Source of the DNA: Microbacterium aoyamense
Lineage (GTDB): Bacteria; Actinomycetota; Actinomycetes; Actinomycetales; Microbacteriaceae
Direction of reading: 5' to 3'
DNA: 64,000 nucleotides
Assembly: GCF_023155855.1 (NCBI RefSeq)
Contig: NZ_JAKNUT010000002.1
Coordinates: 426,470 to 490,469 of the forward strand
The notes beneath the pieces were generated by a model. The model was not told the origin of the DNA and searched no databases. It saw only the letters and a list, made by a program, of their open reading frames with translations. Shown here piece after piece: positions 24,046-32,187 of the stretch (within the stretch, counting starts at the first letter, position 1; each line of letters begins with the position of its first letter). The position numbers were made by a program, and so were the translations under genes.

Positions 24046-24870
24046 ATGCACTTCCTCGAGGCGATCTTCCTCGGCTTCATCCAGGGCCTGACCGAGTTCC
24101 TGCCCATCTCGTCGAGTGCCCACCTGCGCATCGTGGGAGCGTTCCTGCCCTCGGCCGAGGACCCCGGGGCCGCCTTCACCGCGATCACTCAGATCGGCAC
24201 CGAGGCGGCCGTCGTCGTGTTCTTCTGGCGCGACATCGTGCGCATCATCGGCAACTGGTTCAAGGCGCTGTTCGGCAGGATCCCGCGCAACGATCCCGAC
24301 GCGAAGATGGGCTGGTTCATCATCCTCGGGAGCATCCCGATCGTCGTGCTCGGACTCCTCTTCCAGGATCAGATCGAGACGACCTTCCGCTCGCTCTGGC
24401 TCGTCGCGGGCATGCTCATCTTTTTCGGCGTCCTGCTGGGCATCGCCGACCACGTCGGCGCCAAGAAGCGCAAGCTCGACGAACTCACGATCGGCAGTGC
24501 GAGCATCTTCGGCGGCGCGCAGGCGCTCGCCCTCATCCCGGGCGTCTCGCGCTCGGGCGGCACGATCACCGCGGGGCTGTTCATGGGCTTCGAACGTGCC
24601 GCCGCGGCGCGGTACGCGTTCCTCCTCGCGATCCCGGCCGTCTTCGGCAGCGGCTTCTACCAGCTCTTCAAGAGCTGGGACGAGCCCGGCGTCTTCACGC
24701 TCGGCGAGACCGCCGCCGCGACGGGCGTCGCATTCGTCGTCGCCCTCGGAGTGATCGCGTTCTTCATGAGCTGGATCTCGAAGCACAGCTTCCTGCCGTT
24801 CGTGGTCTACCGCGTCGCTCTGGGGTCGCTGGTCCTGGTCCTCCTCTCTACCGGAGTCCTCCAGCCCTGA
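24046..24870 (+). CDS. uppP: Undecaprenyl-diphosphate phosphatase
   Basis: A 274-residue polytopic membrane phosphatase that recycles the C55 lipid carrier for peptidoglycan synthesis and can confer bacitracin tolerance. Signature sequences are [20 protein letters not shown] (residues ~10-29, with the catalytic-region Glu, Ser and His) and [15 protein letters not shown] (~164-178, with the catalytic Arg). About eight hydrophobic helices are visible and the length is normal for BacA/UppP. ATG 24046 is preceded by GAAGGA. Confidence 0.95.
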   Translation: MHFLEAIFLGFIQGLTEFLPISSSAHLRIVGAFLPSAEDPGAAFTAITQIGTEAAVVVFFWRDIVRIIGNWFKALFGRIPRNDPDAKMGWFIILGSIPIVVLGLLFQDQIETTFRSLWLVAGMLIFFGVLLGIADHVGAKKRKLDELTIGSASIFGGAQALALIPGVSRSGGTITAGLFMGFERAAAARYAFLLAIPAVFGSGFYQLFKSWDEPGVFTLGETAAATGVAFVVALGVIAFFMSWISKHSFLPFVVYRVALGSLVLVLLSTGVLQP

Positions 24871-24925
24871 TCGTTGGAAGCGGTCTCGTTCGGCGAGGAT
24901 CGAAGACACGGGCGTGCTGCAGCCG

Positions 24926-24931
24926 TAGCAT
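24926..24931 (+). promoter_or_regulatory. -10 hexamer TAGCAT, leaderless start of the VOC gene
   Basis: TAGCAT, CCTCAC, then ATG 24938. Confidence 0.55.
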
Positions 24932-24937
24932 CCTCAC

Positions 24938-25375
24938 ATGCCCATCCACCTCGAGAACGTCGGCATCGCGGTACGGGACCTCGACGAGACGGTCGCGTTC
25001 TTCACGGATCTCGGTCTCACCGTCGTCGGCACCGACGAGGTCAGCGGCGAATGGGCATCGACCGCCGTCGGTCTCGACGGCAACCACGCGAAGATCGCGG
25101 TGCTGCAGACGCCCGACGGGCAGGGGCAGCTCGAGCTGTTCGAGTACATCCACCCCGACGCGATCGAGACCGAGCCGACCCTGCCGAACGAGATCGGCAT
25201 GCACCGTGTCGCGTTCTCGGTCGACGACATCGACGCGTCGCTCGCCGTCGCCGCGAAGCACGGATGCTATCCGCTGCGAGGCGTCGCGAACTATCAGGAC
25301 GTCTACAAGCTGACGTACCTGCGCGGGCCCAGCGGCATCCTCGTGATGCTCGCGCAGGATCTGACGAAGGGCTGA
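24938..25375 (+). CDS. VOC (glyoxalase-fold) family protein
   Basis: A 145-residue protein with paired beta-alpha-beta-beta-beta modules. HLENVGIAVRDLDETVAFF provides the first metal histidine, GQLELFEYIHP a glutamate, and GMHRVAFSVDDIDASL the second histidine; the last ligand position in GPSGILVMLAQDL is hydrophobic rather than Glu, unlike methylmalonyl-CoA epimerase. It is therefore better called a VOC protein of unknown activity. It has its own TAGCAT -10 and ends one base before the convergent PAC2 gene. Confidence 0.85.
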   Translation: MPIHLENVGIAVRDLDETVAFFTDLGLTVVGTDEVSGEWASTAVGLDGNHAKIAVLQTPDGQGQLELFEYIHPDAIETEPTLPNEIGMHRVAFSVDDIDASLAVAAKHGCYPLRGVANYQDVYKLTYLRGPSGILVMLAQDLTKG

Positions 25376-25376
25376 C

Positions 25377-26249
25377 TCAGCGTCGGGGCTCGTCGCGTCC
25401 GGGCTTGCTCGGACCATCGCCGCTGCCGCCGCCTCGGCGCAGGAACCGCTCGAACTCCTCGGCGATCGCGTCGCCCGACGCCTCGGGGGAGTCCCATGTG
25501 TCGCGCGTGCGCTCGAGCTGGTGGATGTACTCCGTCATCTCCTCGTCGTCCGCCGCGGCGGCGTCGATGGATGCCTCCCATGCCGCAGCCTGCGATGACA
25601 GGTCGCCCTGGGGGATGACGGCTCCCGTGATCTCCTGCAGGCGCTCCAGGAGCGCGAGCGTGGCCTTGGGGGACGGCGTGTGGCCCGCGACGTAGTGCGG
25701 CACGCTCGCCCACAGGCTCGCCGAGGCGATGCCACCGGCGTCGGCGGCGACGCCGAGCACGCTCAGGATGCCGACGGGGCCCTCGTACGTGCTGCGTTCG
25801 AGTCCGAGCTCGGAGCGCAGCAGGTCGCTGTCGCTGCCGGCGAAGATCGAGATCGGCCGGGTGTGGGGGACGTCCGACATCATCGAGCCGAGCGAGACGA
25901 GCCCCGTCACGTCCTCACGCAGGGCGAGGTCGATGAACTCGGCGGCGAACGCCTGCCACGCCCGCGCGGGTTCGACGCCCGTGAGGAGCCAGAGCTCGGT
26001 GCCTTCCCCCGGCTCGGTCAGACGGAGCAGCGTCGCCTCGGGCCAGCGGAGCGACCTGCGCCCCTCGCTGTCGGCCTCGACCTGGGGCCGGGTGTACTGG
26101 TAATCGAAGTACAGCTCGGGGTCGACCGAGAAGACGGGCTCGTAGTCGCCGTTCTCGCGGAGGTGCGCGATGGCGGATGACGCGGCTTCGCCGGCGTCGT
26201 TCCAGCCGTCGAACGCCGCGACGATGACCTTGCGACCCAGTCCGTCCAA
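25377..26249 (-). CDS. PAC2 family protein (proteasome-assembly-chaperone-like)
   Basis: A 290-residue PAC2-domain protein: GRKVIVAAFDGWNDAGEAAS near the N-terminus, GTELWLLTGVEPARAWQAFA and the GPVGILSVLGVAADAGGI segment are typical. I start it at TTG 26249, because AGGGGG stands 4 bases upstream; the open frame extends to 26339 but that part translates a 28-bp tandem repeat and is unlikely to be coding. Bacterial PAC2 proteins are found with the 20S proteasome, yet no proteasome gene is nearby. The C-terminus is rich in Gly, Arg and Pro. Function in this organism is unclear. Confidence 0.87.
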   Translation of the reverse strand: MDGLGRKVIVAAFDGWNDAGEAASSAIAHLRENGDYEPVFSVDPELYFDYQYTRPQVEADSEGRRSLRWPEATLLRLTEPGEGTELWLLTGVEPARAWQAFAAEFIDLALREDVTGLVSLGSMMSDVPHTRPISIFAGSDSDLLRSELGLERSTYEGPVGILSVLGVAADAGGIASASLWASVPHYVAGHTPSPKATLALLERLQEITGAVIPQGDLSSQAAAWEASIDAAAADDEEMTEYIHQLERTRDTWDSPEASGDAIAEEFERFLRRGGGSGDGPSKPGRDEPRR

Positions 26250-26272
26250 GAGACCCCCTCCGCCCGCCGTGT

Positions 26273-26343
26273 GCGGGATCCATCCAGCCTCCGCGTCACC
26301 GCGGGATCCATCCAGCCTCCGCGTCACCGCGGGATCCATCCAG
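26273..26343. repeat. 28-bp tandem repeat, 2.5 copies
   Basis: Identical 28-base units at 26273-26300 and 26301-26328 are followed by the first 15 bases of a third (26329-26343). Each unit starts GCGGGATCCATCCAG and ends CGCGTCACC. They fill most of the 149-base gap between the divergent PAC2 and HAD genes, just upstream of the PAC2 start. Confidence 0.93.
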
Positions 26344-26386
26344 AATAGGCCGGTTGCACCCAGCGGGGGCGGAGGATCGCCCTCGG

Positions 26387-26392
26387 TAGGCT
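26387..26392 (+). promoter_or_regulatory. -10 hexamer TAGGCT, leaderless start of the HAD gene
   Basis: TAGGCT, TGACCG, then GTG 26399. The 28-bp repeats end about 44 bases upstream, near where a -35 contact would lie. Confidence 0.6.
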
Positions 26393-26398
26393 TGACCG

Positions 26399-27082
26399 GT
26401 GACTTCGCCTTCTCTCGCCGCGGTCCTCTGGGACATGGACGGCACCCTCGTCGACACCGAGCCGTACTGGATGAGCTCCGAGACCGCGCTCATCGAGAGC
26501 TACGGCGGCACGTGGTCGCATGAGCAGGCGCTCCAGCTGGTCGGTCTCGGTCTCGAGGACTCGGCCCGCATCCTGCAGGCGGCCGGCGTGCGCATGAGCG
26601 AGCAGGCGATCGTCGCCCACCTGACCGATGCCGTCATGGACCGGCTCCGCGAGGACGGCGTGCCGTTCCGCCCGGGCGCACGGGAGCTCCTCGCGGACCT
26701 CCGCGCGGCCGGGGTCAAGACCGGACTCGTCACGATGTCGCTGCGTCGCATGGCCGACACCGTCGTCGACCTCATCGACTTCGACGCGTTCGATGTCATC
26801 GTCGCGGGCGACGAGTCCACGCGTCCGAAGCCGTTCCCCGATCCGTACCTGCAGGCGTGCGAAGCGCTCGGGGTCGAGCCGACGGAGGTCGTCGCGATCG
26901 AGGACTCCCCGAACGGATTGCGGTCGGCCGTGGCATCCGGGGCCGCCGTCATCGGCGTGCCGCTCATGGTGTCGATCACGGGAGCGGGCGCGCATGCCGT
27001 CTGGCCGACGCTCGAGGGACGCACGACGGGGGATCTCGCGGACTTCCATACCGCGCACCGCGCACGAGGAGGGGCCCGATGA
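26399..27082 (+). CDS. HAD family hydrolase (phosphoglycolate-phosphatase-like)
   Basis: A 227-residue HAD phosphatase with all four motifs: LWDMDGTLVDTEPYW (nucleophile Asp, ~residue 12), TMSLRRMAD (motif II), the Lys in STRPKPFPDPYLQA (motif III) and AIEDSPNGLRSA (motif IV). The helical cap between motifs I and II places it with beta-phosphoglucomutase/phosphoglycolate-phosphatase relatives; the substrate is probably a small sugar phosphate. GTG start with a TAGGCT -10 six bases before. Its stop overlaps the ATG of trmI by four bases. Confidence 0.9.
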   Translation: MTSPSLAAVLWDMDGTLVDTEPYWMSSETALIESYGGTWSHEQALQLVGLGLEDSARILQAAGVRMSEQAIVAHLTDAVMDRLREDGVPFRPGARELLADLRAAGVKTGLVTMSLRRMADTVVDLIDFDAFDVIVAGDESTRPKPFPDPYLQACEALGVEPTEVVAIEDSPNGLRSAVASGAAVIGVPLMVSITGAGAHAVWPTLEGRTTGDLADFHTAHRARGGAR

Positions 27083-28098
27083 GTTCGGAACGGCCGAGCG
27101 GCCCCTTCCGCATCGGCGACCGCGTGCAGCTGACCGGTCCGAAGGGCCGGATGAGCACCACGACACTGCGCGAGGGCGGCGAACTGCACACGCACCACGG
27201 CGTTCTCAAGCACGCCGATCTGGTGGGCCAGCCCGACGGCTCGGTCGTCGCCAACAGCGGTGGCCACGAGTACCTGGCCCTGCGTCCTCTGCTGCGCGAC
27301 TTCGTCATGTCGATGCCGCGCGGTGCGGCGATCGTCTACCCGAAGGACGCGGCGCAGATCCTGTCGCAGGCCGACATCTTCCCGGGGGCCGTCGTGGTCG
27401 AGGCCGGGGTCGGCTCGGGCGCGTTGTCGCTGTGGCTGCTGCGGGCGATCGGATCCGAGGGGCGCCTGATCTCGTTCGAGCGCCGCGAGGACTTCGCCGA
27501 GGTCGCCAAGGCGAACGTCGAGACCTTCACGGGCGACGCGCCCGAGAACTGGGACGTCGTCGTGGGCGATCTCGTCGAGGCTCTGCCGGATGCCGCGGCC
27601 CCGGCATCCGTCGACCGTGTCGTGCTCGACATGCTCGCGCCGTGGGAGTGCATCGATGTCGTCGCCGACGTCCTCACACCGGGCGGCGTCGTGCTCTGCT
27701 ACGTGGCGACGGCGACGCAGCTCAGCCGTGTCGCCGAGTACATCCGCGGCACGGGTCTGTTCACCGATCCCGAGGCGAGCGAGACGATGGTGCGCGGCTG
27801 GCACGTCGAGGGACTCGCCGTGCGGCCCGACCACCGCATGGTCGCGCACACGGGCTTCCTGATCACGGCGCGGCGGCTCGCGCCGGGTGCCGTGCCGCCC
27901 GACGTCAAGAAGCGCGCCGCCAAGACGCCCACCTACGGCGATGCCGACATCGAAGCCTGGACTCCGGGAGCCGTCGGCGATCGGCAGATCACCGACAAGC
28001 AGCTGCGCAAGCGGGTGCGCGAGGCGCAGAAGCACGCCGCGGGCGCGCGCCAGGCGTCCGGGGCCGATGCGCACGCCGGCACGGACGAAGAAGCGTAG
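27079..28098 (+). CDS. trmI: tRNA (adenine-58-N1)-methyltransferase
   Basis: A 339-residue SAM-dependent methyltransferase that makes m1A58 in the T-loop of tRNAs. An N-terminal beta domain (GPFRIGDRVQLTGPKGRM) is followed by the Rossmann domain with motif I EAGVGSGALSLWLLRAIG (~residues 113-130), the acidic SAM contact FERREDF and catalytic DMLAPWE (~192). It ends with a basic, alanine-rich tail after the normal domain. It is translationally coupled to the HAD gene. In M. tuberculosis the orthologue Rv2118c also lies near the pafBC locus. Confidence 0.93.
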   Translation: MSSERPSGPFRIGDRVQLTGPKGRMSTTTLREGGELHTHHGVLKHADLVGQPDGSVVANSGGHEYLALRPLLRDFVMSMPRGAAIVYPKDAAQILSQADIFPGAVVVEAGVGSGALSLWLLRAIGSEGRLISFERREDFAEVAKANVETFTGDAPENWDVVVGDLVEALPDAAAPASVDRVVLDMLAPWECIDVVADVLTPGGVVLCYVATATQLSRVAEYIRGTGLFTDPEASETMVRGWHVEGLAVRPDHRMVAHTGFLITARRLAPGAVPPDVKKRAAKTPTYGDADIEAWTPGAVGDRQITDKQLRKRVREAQKHAAGARQASGADAHAGTDEEA

Positions 28099-28102
28099 AA
28101 GC

Positions 28103-28108
28103 TAGGCT
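28103..28108 (+). promoter_or_regulatory. -10 hexamer TAGGCT, leaderless start of the FKBP lipoprotein
   Basis: TAGGCT, GTCACG, then GTG 28115, directly after the trmI stop. Confidence 0.6.
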
Positions 28109-28114
28109 GTCACG

Positions 28115-29029
28115 GTGCGCAAGATCCCCCTCACAACGGCCGCCCTCGCGGTGCTCGGCCTCACCGTCGTCGCTCTGACCGGCTGCTCGTCCTCGACCAC
28201 GAGCGCGTGCGAGCGTCCCGTCGACGACTCGGGTCTCGCCGATGTCGTGACGGTGTCGGGCGAGTTCGGGTCCGAAGCGACGGTCGACGTCTACCGGCCC
28301 CTGACGCCGACGACGACGGCATCCGACGACGTCATCGTCGGCGAGGGCAACGCGATCACGACCGACACCCAGCTCGTCGTGGTCGACCTCACCGTCGTGA
28401 GCGGCGAGGACGACGACGCCGAGCCGTTCTACGGCTCGACCCGCGCTGTCCAGCTGTCCGAGCTGACGGGCATCTTCCCGGGGCTGTCCGAGGGTCTGCG
28501 GTGCGCGACCGAGGGCTCGCGCGTCGTGGTCGCGCTGCCCGCCGACAGCATCGACGCCGGCACGGCGCAGTCCGTCGGTCTGAGCGAGGGCGATTCGGCG
28601 ATCGCCGTCGTCGACCTGCGACAGGTCTACCTCGCCCGCGCACAGGGGGCCGACGTCTTCAACTCGGGTCTCGGCCTGCCGAGCGTCGTGCGTGCCACCG
28701 ACGGGCGCCCGGGCGTCATCGTGCCCGACTCCGCGCCGCCGACCGATGTCGTCGTCGAGACGCTCATCCGCGGCGACGGCGACGTCGTGACGGGCGATGC
28801 GCCGGTGCGCGTCAACTACACGAGCGTCGGGTGGGAGTCCAAGACGCAGACGCAGACGACATGGGATGCCTCGGCTCCGTCGATCACGTTCGGGGCAGAC
28901 GCTCCGCCGTTCGCCGAGTCGCTCATCGGCCACACGGTCGGGTCGCAGGTCTTGGTCATCGTGCCGGGTGAGGCCGAGACGCAGATCTACGTCGTCGACA
29001 TCCTCGGCATCGACGCCGTCGAGCAGTAG
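28115..29029 (+). CDS. FKBP-type peptidyl-prolyl isomerase lipoprotein
   Basis: A 304-residue exported lipoprotein starting at GTG (VRKIPLTTAALAVLGLTVVA) with lipobox LTGC, so Cys ~24 is lipidated and the protein sits on the outer face of the membrane. The C-terminal part (VRVNYTSVGWESKTQTQTTWDAS ... FAESLIGHTVGSQVLVIVP) is an FKBP-like fold; the first half (residues ~40-170) looks like a degenerate copy of the same fold (VIVGEGNAITTDTQLVVVDL, GLSEGLRCATEGSRVVVALP). It probably helps fold proteins outside the membrane. A leaderless-type promoter precedes it. Confidence 0.87.
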   Translation: MRKIPLTTAALAVLGLTVVALTGCSSSTTSACERPVDDSGLADVVTVSGEFGSEATVDVYRPLTPTTTASDDVIVGEGNAITTDTQLVVVDLTVVSGEDDDAEPFYGSTRAVQLSELTGIFPGLSEGLRCATEGSRVVVALPADSIDAGTAQSVGLSEGDSAIAVVDLRQVYLARAQGADVFNSGLGLPSVVRATDGRPGVIVPDSAPPTDVVVETLIRGDGDVVTGDAPVRVNYTSVGWESKTQTQTTWDASAPSITFGADAPPFAESLIGHTVGSQVLVIVPGEAETQIYVVDILGIDAVEQ

Positions 29030-29065
29030 GGCTCCGATTGCCGCGGCGAAGCTGCGACGCGACTC

Positions 29066-29071
29066 TAGGAT
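29066..29071 (+). promoter_or_regulatory. -10 hexamer TAGGAT, leaderless start of pafB
   Basis: TAGGAT, GAAACG, then GTG 29078. Confidence 0.6.
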
Positions 29072-29077
29072 GAAACG

Positions 29078-30073
29078 GTGCCTGCGACCCCGTCCGTGAA
29101 GAATCCGCCCGAGGAGCGTCTCGTCAACCTCGTCGTGGCGCTCATGGCGACCGAGCAGGGCATCACGAAGGACACGATCCTCGGCAACGTCTCGGGCTAC
29201 CGCGAGCAGGCCGAGGCGGGGGCGTCGAAGGACGCCCTCGAGAAGATGTTCGAGCGCGACAAGGAGAGCCTGCGCGGGCTCGGCATCCCGATCGAGACGA
29301 TCGGCGACTGGGCCGACCCCGACGACCTGCGCGAGGCCCGGTATCGCGTGCCGACGGCCGAGTACGAACTGCCGGACGACATCACGTTCACGCCGGCCGA
29401 ACTCGCCCTGCTGAACCTCGCCGGGGGAGTGTGGAGCGAAAGCTCGCTGTCGGACGACGCGCGCACGGGCCTGCGGAAGATCCGGGCCCTCGGCATCGTC
29501 GTCGACGAGCCGATCATCGGCTTCTCGCCGCGCGTCAGCGTCACCGACCCCGCGTTCCCCGCGCTCCAGCAGGCGATCGAGCGGTCGCGCGTCGTGCGGT
29601 TCACCTACCTCAAGCCCGGCGAATCCGGTGCGCGGGTGCGTCGCATCCGTCCGCTCGCCCTCGTCGAGTACGAGGCGCGCTGGCACGTCTTCGGCTTCGA
29701 CCTCGACATGCAGGCCGACCGCACCTTCCTCCTCTCGCGAGTCGTGGGCGATGTCGAGACGACGCGCGAGTCGTTCGATCCCGCCCTCCGCGAGGGCGCC
29801 GGCGAGCGGGGTCTCGCGGGGCTCGAGGAGCTCGCCGCACGCAGCATCGCGCTGCTCGAGGTGAACCCGGGCACCGAGGCGTCGCTGCGGTTGAGCAGGC
29901 GCGCGTCACCGGCCGAGCAGGGCATCCACGTTCCCTACGTCGACGTGCACGTCTTCGCCGACGAGCTCGCCTCGTACGGTCCCGAGGTGCGGGTCGTCGA
30001 GCCGTCCGATCTGCGGGATCAGGTGATCGCGCGACTGCGGGCGGCGCGCGACCTGAACGGAGGCGCCGCATGA
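29078..30073 (+). CDS. pafB: WYL-domain regulator PafB
   Basis: A 331-residue regulator with an N-terminal winged helix (LVNLVVALMATEQGITKDTI, residues ~10-75), a WCX/WYL core (VVRFTYLKPGESGARVRRI, then LVEYEARWHVFGFDLDMQADRTF) and a C-terminal WCX domain. PafB with PafC forms the transcription activator of the mycobacterial DNA-damage response, thought to be switched on by single-stranded DNA. GTG start, leaderless-type -10 TAGGAT. The pafC ATG overlaps its stop by four bases. In mycobacteria it follows pafA and the proteasome genes; here a lipoprotein gene precedes it. Confidence 0.92.
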   Translation: MPATPSVKNPPEERLVNLVVALMATEQGITKDTILGNVSGYREQAEAGASKDALEKMFERDKESLRGLGIPIETIGDWADPDDLREARYRVPTAEYELPDDITFTPAELALLNLAGGVWSESSLSDDARTGLRKIRALGIVVDEPIIGFSPRVSVTDPAFPALQQAIERSRVVRFTYLKPGESGARVRRIRPLALVEYEARWHVFGFDLDMQADRTFLLSRVVGDVETTRESFDPALREGAGERGLAGLEELAARSIALLEVNPGTEASLRLSRRASPAEQGIHVPYVDVHVFADELASYGPEVRVVEPSDLRDQVIARLRAARDLNGGAA

Positions 30074-31032
30074 GCCGCCGCAGGCCGCTCGTCGCCACCG
30101 ATCGCGCCGCCCTCATCCTGCAGCTCGTGCCGTATCTGATCGGCAAGGGCGAGGTGTCGATCGCCGAAGCGGCGGACGAGTTCGACGTCACCCCCGACCA
30201 GATGCGCGCCATGGTCGAGAAGCTCACCGTCATCGGCCTCCCCGGCGACAGCGGCTACTGGCAGATGGCGAACGAGCTGTTCGACATCGACTGGGACCTC
30301 CTCGAGGCGCAGGACGTCGTCGTCATCACGAACGCCGTGGGCCTCGAGCGTGCGCCCAAGCTCACCGCCCGCGAAGCAGCCGCCCTGCTGGCGGGGCTCC
30401 AACTCGCGCGTGCGATTCCGGGCGTGGGCGACACGGATCTGTTCACCGGGCTGCTCGGCAAGCTCGCGCGCGGGGCATCCGGGACGCCTGTCGACGTCAT
30501 CGTGGCGCCCGGCCCCGTCGACGCCGTACGCGACACGGTCGCGACGGCGCTGCAACGGGGCGTCGCGGTGTCTTTCACCTATAAGGCGCCCGATGCCGCG
30601 CCCACGACCCGCACGGTCGATCCCGTCAAGGTGCACATCGCGAGCGGACAGTGGTACCTGCAGGGCTGGTGCCACCTGCGGCAGTCGATCCGCACGTTCC
30701 ACCTCGATCGGGTGAGCGATCCCGAGCTCACCGACATCCCGATCACCCACGGGCAGGACCCGCTGCCGGACTGGTTCGAAGACAGCGGAGGCGACATCGT
30801 CGTCCGGCTGCGCTTCGCCGAGGACGTCGCGCCCCTCCTGGGCGACTACCTCGACCGCGCGACGCTCGAGACGGCCGACGGCGTCACCGTCGCGACGATG
30901 CGCGTGGCCGACGAAGTGATCCTGCGCCGCCTCGTCACGCGCCGCGGCGGTCTGGTCGAGGTCCTGGGCCCGCCGGCAGCGCGCCATGCGGCGGCGGCGT
31001 GGGCGGATGCCGCGCTCGCGCAGTACTCCTGA
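30070..31032 (+). CDS. pafC: WYL-domain regulator PafC
   Basis: A 320-residue partner of PafB with the same plan: winged helix at residues ~10-70 (LVPYLIGKGEVSIAEAADEF), WYL core around VAVSFTYKAPDAAPTTRTVDP and HIASGQWYLQGWCHLRQ, and a C-terminal WCX domain (DIVVRLRFAEDVAPLLGDYL). Translation is coupled to pafB (ATGA overlap). The heterodimer would bind promoters of repair genes such as recA. It is followed by tatA, as in most actinobacteria, but with a separate promoter in the 72-base gap. Confidence 0.92.
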   Translation: MSRRRPLVATDRAALILQLVPYLIGKGEVSIAEAADEFDVTPDQMRAMVEKLTVIGLPGDSGYWQMANELFDIDWDLLEAQDVVVITNAVGLERAPKLTAREAAALLAGLQLARAIPGVGDTDLFTGLLGKLARGASGTPVDVIVAPGPVDAVRDTVATALQRGVAVSFTYKAPDAAPTTRTVDPVKVHIASGQWYLQGWCHLRQSIRTFHLDRVSDPELTDIPITHGQDPLPDWFEDSGGDIVVRLRFAEDVAPLLGDYLDRATLETADGVTVATMRVADEVILRRLVTRRGGLVEVLGPPAARHAAAAWADAALAQYS

Positions 31033-31070
31033 AGACGGCCGGTCTGGGCTTCGGGCGCGACATCGCGGGT

Positions 31071-31076
31071 TACACT
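31071..31076 (+). promoter_or_regulatory. Candidate -10 of the tatA-tatC-helY transcript
   Basis: TACACT in the sequence GGGTTACACTGAATC lies 28 bases before the tatA ATG. Unlike most starts in this window, tatA has a leader containing a GAAAGGA Shine-Dalgarno. Confidence 0.5.
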
Positions 31077-31104
31077 GAATCCACCCCGCCGAAAGGACTT
31101 CGAC

Positions 31105-31359
31105 ATGGGCAATCTCACCGGATGGCACCTCCTGATCGTCCTCGCCGTCATCCTGCTCCTCTTCGGCGCAGCCAAGCTCCCCGCGCTCGCGAAGAGCATG
31201 GGTCAGTCGGCTCGCGTCTTCAAGGGCGAGATGAAGGCCATGAAGGACGAGAACGTTCCTGCGGCCACCGACGCCGGTACCGCGGCATCCGTCGAGGCAC
31301 CGGCGCCCGTCACGTCGCAGACGCCCGACGCCGGCGGCACGCCAGCACCAAAACCCTGA
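31105..31359 (+). CDS. tatA: Twin-arginine translocase subunit TatA
   Basis: An 84-residue pore-forming Tat subunit: one N-terminal membrane helix (LLIVLAVILLLFGAAKLPAL, residues ~7-26), the amphipathic helix ALAKSMGQSARVFKGEMKAM, and a disordered Ala/Pro-rich tail. TatA oligomers carry folded proteins across the membrane together with TatC, encoded six bases downstream. GAAAGGA precedes the ATG. No tatB is seen here, and in actinobacteria it lies elsewhere. Confidence 0.95.
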   Translation: MGNLTGWHLLIVLAVILLLFGAAKLPALAKSMGQSARVFKGEMKAMKDENVPAATDAGTAASVEAPAPVTSQTPDAGGTPAPKP

Positions 31360-31365
31360 CCCCGC

Positions 31366-32187
31366 GTGACGACGGCGAAGACGCCGCGAGCACCCGAATC
31401 CGAGGCTCGGCGGCGTGAGAAGCGCATGTCGCTCGGCCAGCACCTGGTCGAGCTGCGCAAGAGACTGATGATCGCTGCGGCGGCCCTCATCGTGGGCATG
31501 GTCGTCGCCTTCTTCATCACCGACTGGGTCATCTGGCTCATCACCGAGCCGATCCGCGTGATCGCCGAGCAGTCGGGTGATCAGGCCAAGGTCGAGCTCA
31601 TGTTCTCGACGATCACATCGGGCTTCGACCTGCGGCTGCGCATGTCGTTCGCGATCGGCCTGCTGATCTCGGCGCCGATCTGGCTGTGGCAGATCTGGGC
31701 GTTCATCATGCCGGGTCTCACGAAGAAGGAAGTCCGGTACACCGTCGGGTTCCTCGCGGCGGCGATCCCGCTCTTCTTCGCCGGCGCGTACGTGGGCCTG
31801 CTGACGATGCCGCACATCGTCGAGATCATGAACACCTTCGTGCCGGAGGGCGGTGCATCCTTCTACGACGCGGGGTACTACTACGACTTCGTGTTCAAGC
31901 TCCTGATCGTCGTCGGCGTCGCCTTCGTCCTCCCCGTCTTCCTCGTCGCGTTGAACTTCGCCGGCGTCATGTCGGGCAAGGCGATCCTGAAGTCCTGGCG
32001 CATCGCGGTGCTCGTCGCCGTCGTGTTCGCGGCACTCGCCACCCCCGCGGCGGACGTCGTGAGCATGCTGCTGCTCGCCGGCATCCTCGTCGTCCTCTTC
32101 TTCGCCGCCGCGGGTCTGTCGATGATCTTCGACCGCCGCAAGGCGAAGCGCGAAGACGAGCTCCTGGCCTCGGGCGACACCGCGTGA
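31366..32187 (+). CDS. tatC: Twin-arginine translocase subunit TatC
   Basis: A 273-residue Tat receptor with six membrane helices. Signatures are MSLGQHLVELRKRLMIAA near residue 21 (conserved Glu and Arg), the periplasmic loop and FIMPGLTKKEVRY, and the later SFYDAGYYYDFVFKLLIVVGVAF stretch. GTG start. It recognises the twin-arginine signal peptide. Its stop overlaps the GTG of helY by four bases. The charged C-terminal tail (DRRKAKREDELLASGD) is cytoplasmic. Confidence 0.95.
   Translation: MTTAKTPRAPESEARRREKRMSLGQHLVELRKRLMIAAAALIVGMVVAFFITDWVIWLITEPIRVIAEQSGDQAKVELMFSTITSGFDLRLRMSFAIGLLISAPIWLWQIWAFIMPGLTKKEVRYTVGFLAAAIPLFFAGAYVGLLTMPHIVEIMNTFVPEGGASFYDAGYYYDFVFKLLIVVGVAFVLPVFLVALNFAGVMSGKAILKSWRIAVLVAVVFAALATPAADVVSMLLLAGILVVLFFAAAGLSMIFDRRKAKREDELLASGDTA

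Noticed and set aside
26250..26339. N-terminal 30-codon extension of the PAC2 protein
   Set aside because: It is translated from the tandem repeat; the TTG start with AGGGGG fits the family's N-terminus.
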